The notes below the pieces were generated by a model. The model saw only the letters and a list, made by a program, of their open reading frames with translations, did not search any database and was not told the origin of the DNA. A stretch of DNA of 41,746 bases from Methanosarcina spelaei (lineage in GTDB: Archaea; Halobacteriota; Methanosarcinia; Methanosarcinales; Methanosarcinaceae), in assembly GCF_002287235.1 (NCBI RefSeq), contig NZ_LMVP01000168.1:1-41746 (forward strand), read 5' to 3'. Shown one piece after another: positions 27,136 through 37,000 of the stretch (position 1 is its first letter; every line of letters begins with the position of its first letter). Made by a program: the position numbers and the translations under genes.

Positions 27136-27936
27136 ATGACGATGGAAGTAGACATTCTGGAGTTATCGGATAGATCTGCAAAATTCGTGCTCTCAAAAGT
27201 TAGCACATCTTTTGCCAACGGCATTCGGCGCGCCATGGTCGCAGATGTACCAACGCTTGCGATTGAATATGTGAACCTTTATGACAACACCTCGGTACTC
27301 TATGATGAGCAGCTGGCTCTACGTCTGTCCTTAATCCCGCTTGTTACGGATGTAGAGACGTATGTGCCACAGGCAGAATGCGACGTCTGCGGAGGAGAGG
27401 GCTGTCCTGCCTGCGAGGTTTCCTTAACCCTGAGCGCAGAAGGTCCGGGCACGGTTTATTCACGGGATCTTATCTCCTCTGACCCAAAAATACAGCCTGC
27501 TGATCCCAATATCCCGATCGTTGAGCTGAAAAAAGGTCAGAAGCTTGTGCTTGAGGCCATTGCTCATATGGGCTACGGTAGGGACAGCGTTAAATGGCAG
27601 GCAGGAGTCGCTTGCGGCTACAAGAACGTGCCTGTTATAACCATTGAAAACTGCGATGCATGCGGGCACTGTGCAGCCGAATGCCCGAAAAGCATTATAC
27701 GGTTTGAAGATTCAGGGGCCAAAGTTTCTGACGAAGATGTCCTGAAATGCTCACTCTGCAGGCTCTGCGAACAGGTCTGTGATATTAACGCGATAAAGAT
27801 TGGCTTCGATGAGAATGCTTTTGTGTTTACAATGGAGTCCGATGGTTCTTACACAGCGAAAGACCTTGCCCTTAATGCAGCAGATGTGGTCAAAGGCAGA
27901 GCTGAAGAACTTTTAAGCATTCTGGACCAGTTCTGA
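27136..27936 (+). CDS. rpoD: RNA polymerase subunit D with a two-cluster ferredoxin domain
   Basis: 266 residues; ATG 27136 or the in-frame ATG 27142, with AAGGA at 27129-27133 better spaced to the second. It is the archaeal counterpart of bacterial alpha and eukaryotic Rpb3. The dimerisation core (FANGIRRAMVADVPTLAIEY, LRLSLIPLVTD) is split by a ferredoxin-like domain. Eight cysteines (C173, C176, C179, C183; C205, C208, C211, C215) match two [4Fe-4S] sites, known in Methanosarcina RpoD. A further CxxC...CxxC (C82, C85, C90, C93) may bind a metal. In this lineage the cluster is thought to influence assembly of the D-L dimer. Confidence 0.96.
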   Translation: MTMEVDILELSDRSAKFVLSKVSTSFANGIRRAMVADVPTLAIEYVNLYDNTSVLYDEQLALRLSLIPLVTDVETYVPQAECDVCGGEGCPACEVSLTLSAEGPGTVYSRDLISSDPKIQPADPNIPIVELKKGQKLVLEAIAHMGYGRDSVKWQAGVACGYKNVPVITIENCDACGHCAAECPKSIIRFEDSGAKVSDEDVLKCSLCRLCEQVCDINAIKIGFDENAFVFTMESDGSYTAKDLALNAADVVKGRAEELLSILDQF

Positions 27937-28135
27937 GCTCCAGCTCGGATAGGCCCATACCCAATTTTTTGAAGTTAAAGGCACTTAGAGCCCTGAATAT
28001 TTCAATGAGTAGACATTTCTCTGGACTTTCTATGCCTGATCTATTATTATTTTGTACCTGAATACTATAGAAGCCATTTTGTCTAATTAGTATTCTTCCA
28101 AAACTTATTCCCTGTGACCTTCATGACTCGAAATG
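27937..28135. other. Intergenic region between rpoD and tRNA-Leu
   Basis: No gene is visible. In many archaea rpoD is followed by L18e, L13 and S9; they are absent here. Confidence 0.4.
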
Positions 28136-28145
28136 TTTATATATT
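28136..28145 (+). promoter_or_regulatory. Candidate promoter of the tRNA-Leu pair
   Basis: TTTATATATT after CGAAATG. The predicted start is about 28170, some 70 nt before the first tRNA. I see no equally good TATA box between the two tRNAs, so they may be co-transcribed. Confidence 0.5.
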
Positions 28146-28242
28146 ATCCATGATATTGTGAGGGAGTGCAAGGCGTAAAGCGCGCCGGATATTCATAACG
28201 AAACAGTACTAAACATAGATTTAACACAGATTAATACGAAAT

Positions 28243-28327
28243 GCGAGGGTTGCCCAGCCAGGTCAAAGGCGCTAGGTTGAGGGCCTAGTTTCGTAGGAAT
28301 TCGTGGGTTCGAATCCCATCCCTCGCA
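28243..28327 (+). tRNA. tRNA-Leu (anticodon GAG), copy 1
   Basis: The acceptor GCGAGGG pairs with CCCTCGC, with discriminator A and no encoded CCA. The anticodon arm CTAGG-TTGAGGG-CCTAG has anticodon GAG. The variable arm is long (class II) and the T arm is GTGGGTTCGAATCCCAT. 85 nt. Confidence 0.96.
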
Positions 28328-28437
28328 CTAAATTTCTTAATCTGTCAACTTAAAATACTTAACTTCAAATTTTCATACGTTTTTAAAAGTTATTTTTGTG
28401 AAGAATTCCATATTCTTTGCTTGTAATATATCGCTAT

Positions 28438-28522
28438 GCGAGGGTTGCCCAGCCAGGTCAAAGGCGCTAGGTTGAGGGCCTAGTTTCGTAGGAATTCGTG
28501 GGTTCGAATCCCATCCCTCGCA
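28438..28522 (+). tRNA. tRNA-Leu (anticodon GAG), copy 2
   Basis: All 85 bases are identical to copy 1, and the identity extends slightly into both flanks (AT before; CTAA after). The 110-bp spacer between them is unrelated to the sequence upstream of copy 1. Confidence 0.96.
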
Positions 28523-28635
28523 CTAATGTTTTATCTATTTTCTTTAGCTGCTTTTCTCTGCTTTGAAGGCATATTTTGATCTTGCAATCTTATGCTTGAT
28601 TTTTGTAGTTTCAGTTTCCAACATTGTAAATCCTA

Positions 28636-29406
28636 TTAACAAATCGTTGTATAAACCACCTGCATAGGAAGCCCTTGAGAGTCTTTTTCAGGAACTTCGG
28701 GGATAGATTTTAGTCCCCTCTGAAAAGACAATTTTGCTGTTACAGAGACGACCAGAGCATCAAGAATATCGTCTTTTGCCACATCTTTACGTCTATATTT
28801 GGAAAGAGCATTCTGCACAATTTTATCTGTGGAAGTACAAATTCCTTGCAGTAGCTTCTTTCTTTCGTTAAAACCTTCACTCTCCTTTTTAGAATACTCC
28901 ATTGGCTTTCCGGCAAGAGCCCAAAAGCAAACTTCGGGATGGGTTTCTATTATTTTTTCCTTTGCAGAACCTGTGGCTATAAGAAAATCATTCATTTCTC
29001 GGATTTTTGGAACGATTCCCCATGTTTGTTTTGTAAGCCGTTTGCCTGTAACTTCTTCATTGATGACACAAGCGCTTTCATAGTTTCTTGCATAGATTGC
29101 TTCTTTACAGGGAGTTGGAAAAACGCTGGATTGCCTGTAGGGTCTTAATAATCTTCGAGCTTCTACATCACAGGATCTTCTCTTTAAATTAGATTTGCTG
29201 TCTATTAAACCAATAGGAATGTCCACAAGTATACGCACATTAATTTTGCCGTCATAAAAATAGTTCCAGAGATCCGAGATTTTATAAAACTGAAATACAC
29301 CAAAACTATCAGTTTCTGTTAGTGCAACTGCAAACCAACCAGCTCTGCATCCGTCTACACCAACAAACACTTTTTTATCCATATGCAGGGTTTGCAGTTC
29401 AGGCAT
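28636..29406 (-). CDS. DUF429 family protein (predicted RNase H-like fold)
   Basis: About 256 residues from ATG 29406 (a weak AGGT site upstream); ATG 29382 (MDKKVFVGVDGCRAGW) is equally possible, and the frame is open to 29487. The family motif VFVGVDGCRAGWFAVAL, the acidic RILVDIPIGL, and RRSCDVEARRLL ... SSVFPTPCKEAIYA are classic for DUF429, predicted to have an RNase H-like nuclease fold. The later segments IIETHPEVCFWALAG and KDDILDALVVSVTA carry further conserved acids. The role is unknown. Confidence 0.85.
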   Translation of the reverse strand: MPELQTLHMDKKVFVGVDGCRAGWFAVALTETDSFGVFQFYKISDLWNYFYDGKINVRILVDIPIGLIDSKSNLKRRSCDVEARRLLRPYRQSSVFPTPCKEAIYARNYESACVINEEVTGKRLTKQTWGIVPKIREMNDFLIATGSAKEKIIETHPEVCFWALAGKPMEYSKKESEGFNERKKLLQGICTSTDKIVQNALSKYRRKDVAKDDILDALVVSVTAKLSFQRGLKSIPEVPEKDSQGLPMQVVYTTIC

Positions 29407-29487
29407 ATAGAACCTTTTAGAGGAAGCTTTGAATAGGGTTATTTGTAATTTATCAGACGTAATTACCAGCTCTTTCTTATAATACAA

Positions 29488-30123
29488 TCTGCTTATTGCT
29501 TGAAATTAGTTCTGACAAATGTGAAAAAATAAATTCTTCACAAGCTATGTGATGAATTTGAAAGCCGCATGCTTCTAAAAACCACAAAATCGAATTAATT
29601 GTGCATTAATACAGCAAAAACCGCACTAAATGATAGAAAAACAAAGTCTGAGAAAGAGGTTATTGAATTTCTAAAAAGGTAATCGATCTGTACATTTTTA
29701 CTTGAAAGTATGATTTTATTTTTCAACATAAAGGTTAGAAACCTCATTTTTCCATCTTGTTTTCATGTTGTTTTTATCCTGTTTCCATCCTGTTTCTCCT
29801 ATCTTTTTTGGATTTTTGGATTTTTAGCCAGCCTTCAATCTGTTTTATCTCAAAAGTATTTCGTTTTTAAATAATGGTCTTGTTCCATTGTCTGGTTGGT
29901 ATCTCATCTTTAAATGTACCTGTTCAATTGCATTCGTTTTCTAAACTTACCAGCATACTTGAAACTAAAACCTGCAAAACAAGACAAATGGATGCAGAGC
30001 GCAAATCTGTGCATTTTCTGGGTAGACATTGACTTATTACTGAAGAACTGCCAGGAAAAACATAAGGGTGTAATTACACCCTGTCCTGAAATTTGTTTTT
30101 ATGAAACCTGTGTTCTTCGGATT
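29488..30123. other. AT-rich intergenic DNA
   Basis: No credible gene. It has runs such as TTTTTTGGATTTTTGGATTTTT (29807-29827) and TCCTGTTT repeats. An ORF at 29914-30261 overlaps the end of the TPR gene on the other strand and is not convincing. Confidence 0.45.
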
Positions 30124-32466
30124 TCAGAGCTCTTTTCCGGGCCCCTCATCTTCCATTATAAATTCATCAGGTCCGCATACTTTCTCAATTTTCTCCTTTA
30201 TTTTGTCAGCTTTTGCAGCGTATTCTTCTGCTTCTTTTTCTCTGCCCATATCCGTGAGTAAATTTGAGTATTCTGCAAATGTTACTGCTGCTCCACCCAG
30301 ATCTAAGAAATTTTCAGGTTTTTCTTCAAGTATTTTTGCGTTTAGGGGAATGCTTTTTTCGAAAGCCTCTTTTGATTTGTCATACTCTCCGGCTGAATGA
30401 TATGTAATACCTAGCTGTGTATATAAAACACTCATCATTGACTGGTACTCAAGGTTATCGGGTTCAGACTCAATATGTTTATCCAGGATCGTCTGAATTG
30501 ATTCGTAGATTGGGATAGCTACGTCGTAATTCCCGAGTTGTTCATGTAAAATCCCGTTAAGTGTCCGAATTTCACAGACGGCTTTCCAGTTTTCCGGTTT
30601 TTCAGGAGCTTTTTTATATAAGTCCTCATAGTAATCACGGACAAAGGCCAGGTATTCTTTCGCAAGATCGTACTTTTTTTCATGAATGAACAAAGTTGCC
30701 TGCTTCTGGAGTAACATCGCCAGCAGGTCTTTTACAAAGTCTTCTTCGTTTTCATCTTGAAGAATACTCCTGAAAACATCGGCTGATTTTGAATACTGCA
30801 GTTTTGCAAATTCCGGTTTTCCTGCTTTTTCAAAAAGTAGCCCAAGGTCTTTGTAGGAAAGAGCCAGTTCTTTTTTGTAACCGTTGTCTTCTGGATCCTC
30901 GCTGGCAATCTGCAAGCTCAGTTCTGTGATGCGCTCACGGTGCTGGATTGCGCTTTCATATTGTTTTTGCCTCAAAGCTAGGGATTCAAGGTCCTTCAGG
31001 GTATAAATGAGATCTTCCCTGTAATCTATACTCTCCGGGAAAAGCTTCAAGGCTTTTTCTTTTATTTTAAGAGCTTTTTCATAGTAATTGAGAGCGGTTT
31101 CAGGCTCAAGATCCGGATATAGTTCACCTATGTAATCCAGGGAATTTGCGATACCTATTTCATTGTCAATATTTTTTGGATCAGATTCAAGCAATTTTTT
31201 ATAGATGTCAATTCCCTCTTCATAGTACTGTTTTGCAGTTTCTATATCTTCTTTTCCTGCGTAGAGGTGTCCGATCTGGTCCAGAGTGGCTGCTATATTT
31301 GCTGCATTTACCTGGTTTTCAGGATCTCTTTTTTGAATATTCCTGTAAATTTTGATTTCCTGCATGCGACACTCTTTTGCATGCTCTATGTCTTCCAGCT
31401 CTTCAAATAGTTTCCCAAGTTCGGCAAAGTCGTCGGAAATCTCATATTGATATCTCAGGTTCTCCGATTTTTTCCCGGCTAATTCTTTGAGTGTTTCAAG
31501 GGCTTTTTCAGCATATTGAGTCGCTTTTTCAACTTCATTTTCATCATAAAAAATCCTGCTGAGAGTCTGGTATATTTCGCGCTGTTTCCGGATGTAACTA
31601 ATTTTACCAGGTTGTTTTCTGAGTTTTTCGTTTAGAAAGTCGAGGGCCCGGAGGTAGGTTTCCTCAGTTTTCTCGATGTTTCCAAGTTTTATGTACAGGT
31701 CAGCTGAGACTTCGTATAAGGAAAGAAGATGATTAGAGACTATCATGTTTCCGGGTTCTTTTTTGAGGATTTTTTTATAGATTTCTTCTATCTGTTCAAA
31801 GACCCGGTTTGCATCCTCAAAATTCCCGAATAAAAGACAATAATCTTTAAATTGTTCCGTGATTTTCTTCAGGTTATCAAATAATTCCTGTTTCCCGGGA
31901 ATCAGTTCGAATAATTTCCCATAATTTTGCACGATTCTTTTGACCAGTTCTAGCTCAGCTTCAGTCTTCTGAGCTTTCAGGTAATAGGTTCTTATATTTT
32001 CCAAAAATTTCAAATAATTATGTATGTATTCCGGATTATCCGGAACCCTGACAATAAGATTATCATAAGTGGCAAGAATTCTATTTATATCTCTTTTACT
32101 TCTGTATAAATACTCCTCCGTTTTTGAAACACTGTCAAACTCGTAGAGAGTCTTTATAGTGAAACCAAATGAATTGTAGATATAGTACTGATGCACCGGT
32201 TCTCCGGGGTCAGCCTGAAAGAGAGGCACGGCAAATTCGATTAGATTCTGGAACTCTTCCAGGGCTTCCTCTTTCCTTTGCTCGGCAAGCAAAGCTCTTC
32301 CTTTTAACATAAAGATCGAGCACAGGTAGTCAGGTCTCTTTGCCTTTTCAGAAAGCTTTTCGGCTTTTGCAAGGTTTTCAAGCGCTTTTTTAGATTTTCC
32401 AGTATTAATTTGCACTAAAGAGGTCTCTAGAATCCGTTGTATTGTATCCATAAGCTGTTTGGACAT
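30124..32466 (-). CDS. Large TPR-repeat protein
   Basis: About 780 residues from ATG 32466 (MSKQLMDTIQRILETSLVQI); the frame stays open up to 32658, but the extra 64 residues do not resemble TPR sequence. At least nine helical repeats can be seen, for example AKQYYEEGIDIYKKLLESDP, ALNYYEKALKIKEKALKLFP and SKEAFEKSIPLNAKILEEKP, each about 40-45 residues long. The protein is acidic, soluble and without signal peptide or membrane helix. It probably acts as a protein-protein scaffold. Such proteins are abundant in Methanosarcina. The partners are unknown. Confidence 0.85.
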   Translation of the reverse strand: MSKQLMDTIQRILETSLVQINTGKSKKALENLAKAEKLSEKAKRPDYLCSIFMLKGRALLAEQRKEEALEEFQNLIEFAVPLFQADPGEPVHQYYIYNSFGFTIKTLYEFDSVSKTEEYLYRSKRDINRILATYDNLIVRVPDNPEYIHNYLKFLENIRTYYLKAQKTEAELELVKRIVQNYGKLFELIPGKQELFDNLKKITEQFKDYCLLFGNFEDANRVFEQIEEIYKKILKKEPGNMIVSNHLLSLYEVSADLYIKLGNIEKTEETYLRALDFLNEKLRKQPGKISYIRKQREIYQTLSRIFYDENEVEKATQYAEKALETLKELAGKKSENLRYQYEISDDFAELGKLFEELEDIEHAKECRMQEIKIYRNIQKRDPENQVNAANIAATLDQIGHLYAGKEDIETAKQYYEEGIDIYKKLLESDPKNIDNEIGIANSLDYIGELYPDLEPETALNYYEKALKIKEKALKLFPESIDYREDLIYTLKDLESLALRQKQYESAIQHRERITELSLQIASEDPEDNGYKKELALSYKDLGLLFEKAGKPEFAKLQYSKSADVFRSILQDENEEDFVKDLLAMLLQKQATLFIHEKKYDLAKEYLAFVRDYYEDLYKKAPEKPENWKAVCEIRTLNGILHEQLGNYDVAIPIYESIQTILDKHIESEPDNLEYQSMMSVLYTQLGITYHSAGEYDKSKEAFEKSIPLNAKILEEKPENFLDLGGAAVTFAEYSNLLTDMGREKEAEEYAAKADKIKEKIEKVCGPDEFIMEDEGPGKEL

Positions 32467-32722
32467 AGAAATAGATTGTAATTCCAGTAATAAAAGATAT
32501 CTCCAGTTCAGGGGCCTACAAAAAATAAGCGGAAAGTCCAACACTGTCAAAAAAGCCTTACTCTTAATTTGAATCATTTTTAATTTCTTACCATACCTGT
32601 ACAAATCTGAAATTCTAATAAGTCCCTTTAGTTGAAGATTTAAACTTTTAACAAACACTTATGGGATTAATTCTTAATTTAATCATCTGTTTCTGAAGCC
32701 TAATCCAGAACATTTAACTGGG

Positions 32723-32731
32723 TTTATATAC
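32723..32731 (+). promoter_or_regulatory. Candidate promoter of the YhaO/YhaN-like pair
   Basis: TTTATATAC, followed by GGAGGTATAAATA (32736-32748), which may be a second BRE/TATA or a ribosome-binding site. The two readings imply a different start for the first gene. Confidence 0.45.
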
Positions 32732-32756
32732 AGTTGGAGGTATAAATATTATAAAT

Positions 32757-34091
32757 ATGTTAGTGGTATCTCCAATGAAAAAAACAAATATGTCGGCAGA
32801 TGTTGGCAGGGCCGGGACTTTGAGTTTTGTTCATGCTGCGGATTTACACCTTGACAGTCCATTTACTGGGATCTCCGGGATTGATCCTGAGCTTGGGGAA
32901 AGGCTTGCGAAAGCTACCTTTCAGGCTTATGAGGCGATTATAGAGCTCTGTATGGATGAAGAAGTCGATTTTCTGCTTATTGCGGGGGACATATATGACA
33001 GTGCCGACAAAAGCCTCTATGCGCAGGTGAAGTTTGTAGAGGGGCTCAGGAGACTCGAAACCGCCGGAATTCAGGTTTTTATCTGCCATGGGAACCACGA
33101 TCCTCTTGACGGCTGGTCTGCAAGCCTTACATGGCCCGAAAATGTACATATCATGAGTGGGGAAGGGGCCGAGGTTGTGGAATTCAAAAAAGAAGGGAAA
33201 ACTGCCGCCGTCATAGTGGGGATGAGCTATCCGACACAGCACATAATGAAAAATCTTGTAAAAGACTTTCCAAGAAAAGAAGATAACTGGCCGTTTACCA
33301 TAGGGCTTCTGCATTGCAGCGTGGGAAGCAACCCGGAACATGATCCTTATGCACCCTGTACCCTGCAGGACCTCAGGGAGCTCAATTATGATTACTGGGC
33401 TCTTGGTCACATCCATACTCCTTCTGTAGTTTGCAAAGAAGCTCCGGTTGTGATATATCCCGGAAATCCGCAGGGCAGGCATCCCGGTGAAACCGGGGCC
33501 AGGGGGTGCTTTGTTGTGAATGTTTCCTCAGGAGGAGATACTTCTACCAGGTTTATAGAGACCGACTCTGTCCGCTGGCATATCAGGGAAATTTCCATAG
33601 AAGGTCTGGAAAAAGAAGGGGAGTTAATAGAAAGCCTTCAAAGCCAGCTTGACGATATAAGGGAAAAGTCAGGAGGAAGATCTGCTATTTGCAGGTTTAT
33701 TCTTAAAGGAAGGGGACCGCTGCATTACATTCTCAGTCAGGAGGGATTGCTTGAGGATCTCATGCGTTTGCTCAGGGAAGGAGAAAACTGGAGTAGACAG
33801 TTCATCTGGATAGAGCGCATTGAAAATGAGACGCTCTTTTCGGTAGAAAGAGAGCTTCTTCTGAAAAGGGAAGATTTTGTAGGAGATCTGGTAAAAATTG
33901 TAGAGGGCTTGAAGACTGATGAAAAAGCTCGAAATGAGTTCCGTGAGTTTCTTTCACCTCTTTTTTTTAGTTCCAGGAACGGAAGAAAATACATTACCAG
34001 AATTGATAACGAAGAGATGAGTTCTCTGCTTCAGCGAGCTGAAAATATCCTGCTTGATGCCTTACTTACGGAGGAAGATAATGAAAATTAA
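32757..34091 (+). CDS. YhaO-like DNA exonuclease (SbcD/Mre11-type metallophosphoesterase)
   Basis: 444 residues from ATG 32757; in-frame ATGs at 32775 and 32790 are alternatives. The calcineurin-like metal site is complete: HAADLHLD, IAGDIYD, CHGNHDP, LLHCSVG and ALGHIHTP. After about residue 270 it has a C-terminal region of YhaO type rather than SbcD cap. It overlaps the next gene by 11 nt, so the two products very likely form a complex analogous to SbcCD/Mre11-Rad50 that processes DNA ends. The activity is by homology. Confidence 0.9.
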   Translation: MLVVSPMKKTNMSADVGRAGTLSFVHAADLHLDSPFTGISGIDPELGERLAKATFQAYEAIIELCMDEEVDFLLIAGDIYDSADKSLYAQVKFVEGLRRLETAGIQVFICHGNHDPLDGWSASLTWPENVHIMSGEGAEVVEFKKEGKTAAVIVGMSYPTQHIMKNLVKDFPRKEDNWPFTIGLLHCSVGSNPEHDPYAPCTLQDLRELNYDYWALGHIHTPSVVCKEAPVVIYPGNPQGRHPGETGARGCFVVNVSSGGDTSTRFIETDSVRWHIREISIEGLEKEGELIESLQSQLDDIREKSGGRSAICRFILKGRGPLHYILSQEGLLEDLMRLLREGENWSRQFIWIERIENETLFSVERELLLKREDFVGDLVKIVEGLKTDEKARNEFREFLSPLFFSSRNGRKYITRIDNEEMSSLLQRAENILLDALLTEEDNEN

Positions 34092-37000
34092 TGCCATCCA
34101 TATTGATGGCTTCGGCAAGTTTTCCAGCTTGTCTATGGGAGATCTTCCCTCAGGTCTGGTCGTTTTTACAGGGGCAAATGAGGCAGGAAAATCGACATTA
34201 TTTACTTTTATCCGGAGAATGAATTTCGGTCTAACTAACACAAGGCTCTGCAACCTCTATCCTCCACTTGAAGGTGTAAAGCATGGGGGACGGCTTGCGG
34301 TGACTGATTCTACCGGAGACCGATGGGTCATAGAGAGAAATGCAGGCAGAAAAGAAGATGTAAAGGTTTTGCTTCCAGATGGGAATCTAGGAGGTAAGGC
34401 TGAACTCCTTAAACTATTAGGCTATGCGGACAGAAATGTCTTTGAAAATATCTATGCTTTTGGCCTTGAAGAACTACAGAGTTTCGAGACCCTGAACGAC
34501 CTGAGCATCAACAGTAAACTCTACAGTGCTGGCACGGGAGTTGGAGTTTCTATTTCAGGACTGATGAACTCGGTCAGCAGCATTGAAAACAATCTGTATA
34601 GGCCTAGAGGTAGCAAACCTCTTATAAATGAGCTATTAAGGGAGATAGGAAAAACTGAAGTAAAAATTTCCGAATTTGAAGGAGTCCAGAAAAAATACGA
34701 TTCGCTTCATTTCGAAATGGAACAGAAAACTCTGGAAATTAACCAATTAAAACAAAAGTCTCAGAATATAAGGAAAAAACTAAACCACATTCAAAACTTA
34801 ATTTCTGTCTGGGAAGACTGGAAGGTCTTCAGTGAGTCAAAAATCGCCCTTGAAAGCTTACCTGAGCTTGAAAGTTTCCCTGAAAAAGGGGGGGAAAAGC
34901 TTACAAGACTCAAGGAGCGAACTGGGGAAATAAGGGAGACTATCTCGAGGCTGCAGCAGGAACTGGATAAAAATGCCGTTAAAGAAATAAGCTTTTCACC
35001 TGACGAAAACCTTCTGCAGCAAAAAGATTCGGTGCTGGAACTGAGAAGCGGAATTGAAAAGTACAGGTCTGAAGAAAAAACGCTTCCTTCTCTGGAAATG
35101 AACCTCAGGCAGGAAAAAGCCGGGCTTACTGAGCTTCTTCTGGAACTCGGTCCGGCCTGGAACGAAGAATCTCTGGATCGTTTTGACCGCTCTATCCCTG
35201 CAAAGGAATCAGTTATTCAGATGCGAAGGTCAGTAGAGGAAATTGAAGATAAAGTAAAAGAGACCAGAAACGAACTTCAGCAGGTCCTTAACAGCATCGA
35301 AAGGATACTCCAGGAAAATAATCTTTTTGAAGAAAGCCTTCTTGTACACAGAGACCGGGTCATCGAACTTGGAAACGGAATCGAAAAATACCAGGCTGAT
35401 AAGGATTTTCTCCTTTTCGGAACTCAGGAACTTCAGGATAGGAAGGCTGAACTCAGGAAAACTCTTTCAGGACTTGAGGAGGGATGGGATGAAACTGTCC
35501 TTGATCTTTTCGAGCATTCCATCATTTCAAAAGAAACTGTGCTCAGAAAGCGAAGGGAAATGGAGGAGGCAGGAAAAATAATTGAGAGGCACTGTGACAG
35601 GCTTAAACTTGCTTCTGAGGAAATTAGAGAAGTCTGCGAGGAAATCGAGGCTCTAAAAGAGAAAATTGAGGTATACTCGACCTTTCCCAGGCCTGAAGAG
35701 CTGAAGCAGGAGCTTGAAGCTGTAAGCTATCTCAGGGTGACCCAACCTCTCCTGAGAGAAAAAGAAAATGAACTCAAAAATCTGGAAAAAGAAGAAATGC
35801 TTTTTACAGCTTTGGGACACAGAGAAACCGAAAATGAGAGCGGACTTCCACTCTGGCCTGCAGGAATGATTCTGCTTTCAGGTTGCATTGGCCTGGTTTA
35901 CGAAAGTATTAATGGTACTCTGCTTTCCGGACTTGTCATATTTCTTCTTCTTTTCACTACCTCTGCAGTATACTTTTTGAAAGCCACTAATAAGTCCTCG
36001 GTCCAGCCGGCATGGGAAGAACACCCGGAGAATACTAAATCCCGTAAACAGGATATAAAGGACTCAAAGGAAAAGCTGTTCAGAGAGATTGCTGCACTGA
36101 AAGTATCTATGAAAACCCGTGCAAAAAAATGTGGCTTTGAAGATATTCCTGATCCCTCAATAAGGGAAAAAAAAGCCGATGAACTGCAAAGGGCCATGGT
36201 TGAGTTGAAGACTGCCTCGGAGCTGCGCCAGAGGGAGGAAAAGCTCCAGAAGAAGCTGGATAGGTTAAATGCAAGTTATATGGGACTTAAGGATACTCTC
36301 AGGACCGAAGAGGCAAAGCAGGAAAAAGTTTTCCAGGAATGGAAGGTATGGCTCGTTTCTTCAGGGCTCAGCCCTGAGTTCTCTCCAGAGGATGTGCTTG
36401 AACTTGTTTCCGCAGTTGGCGCCTGCCTGGAAAAACAAAAGAATATAATAGAACTGGAAAAACAGGTAAAGCTCAAAGAAGCTACTGTTAGAAAATACGA
36501 AGAAAAAGCCTGTAAAGTTCTGGAAGCATGTGGAAGGCCTTTTTCAGGAATCATAATCGAAAGTGAAATAGCAAAACTCAGGGAAGACGTAAGTTTTGCA
36601 TTTAATCAGGCTGAAAGAGTGAGAAAACTTGAGGCTGAGTCCGAAGGCCTTAATCATAAAAAAGGAAAGCTGGAAGCCAGGCTCCTTGAGGAGAAAAAGG
36701 CAAGTGATGCCATATCCGAAAAGTGGACTAGCTGGCTTAGGAATTACGGACTTGATCCTTCGCTTTCAGTAGAAAGTGTGCTTGAAATTTTTTCGGTAAT
36801 CAGGACGTGCTTTGACAGGCAGCGGGCTATCCGGAAACTTGAAGAACAGGCAGCTTCCAGCAGAACGTCGATAGAAGCCTATGAAGCAAAAGTAGCCGGG
36901 GTCCTGCAAGAATGTGGACTTCCTTTTTCCGGACTCTCTTTTGACGCCCGGGTTGAAAAACTCCTTTCAGACTTTGAAAAGTCATCTGATGAGGCAAGAA

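Noticed and set aside
29914-30261. Plus-strand 115-codon ORF
   Set aside because: It partly overlaps the certain TPR gene on the other strand and has no ribosome-binding site or motif.
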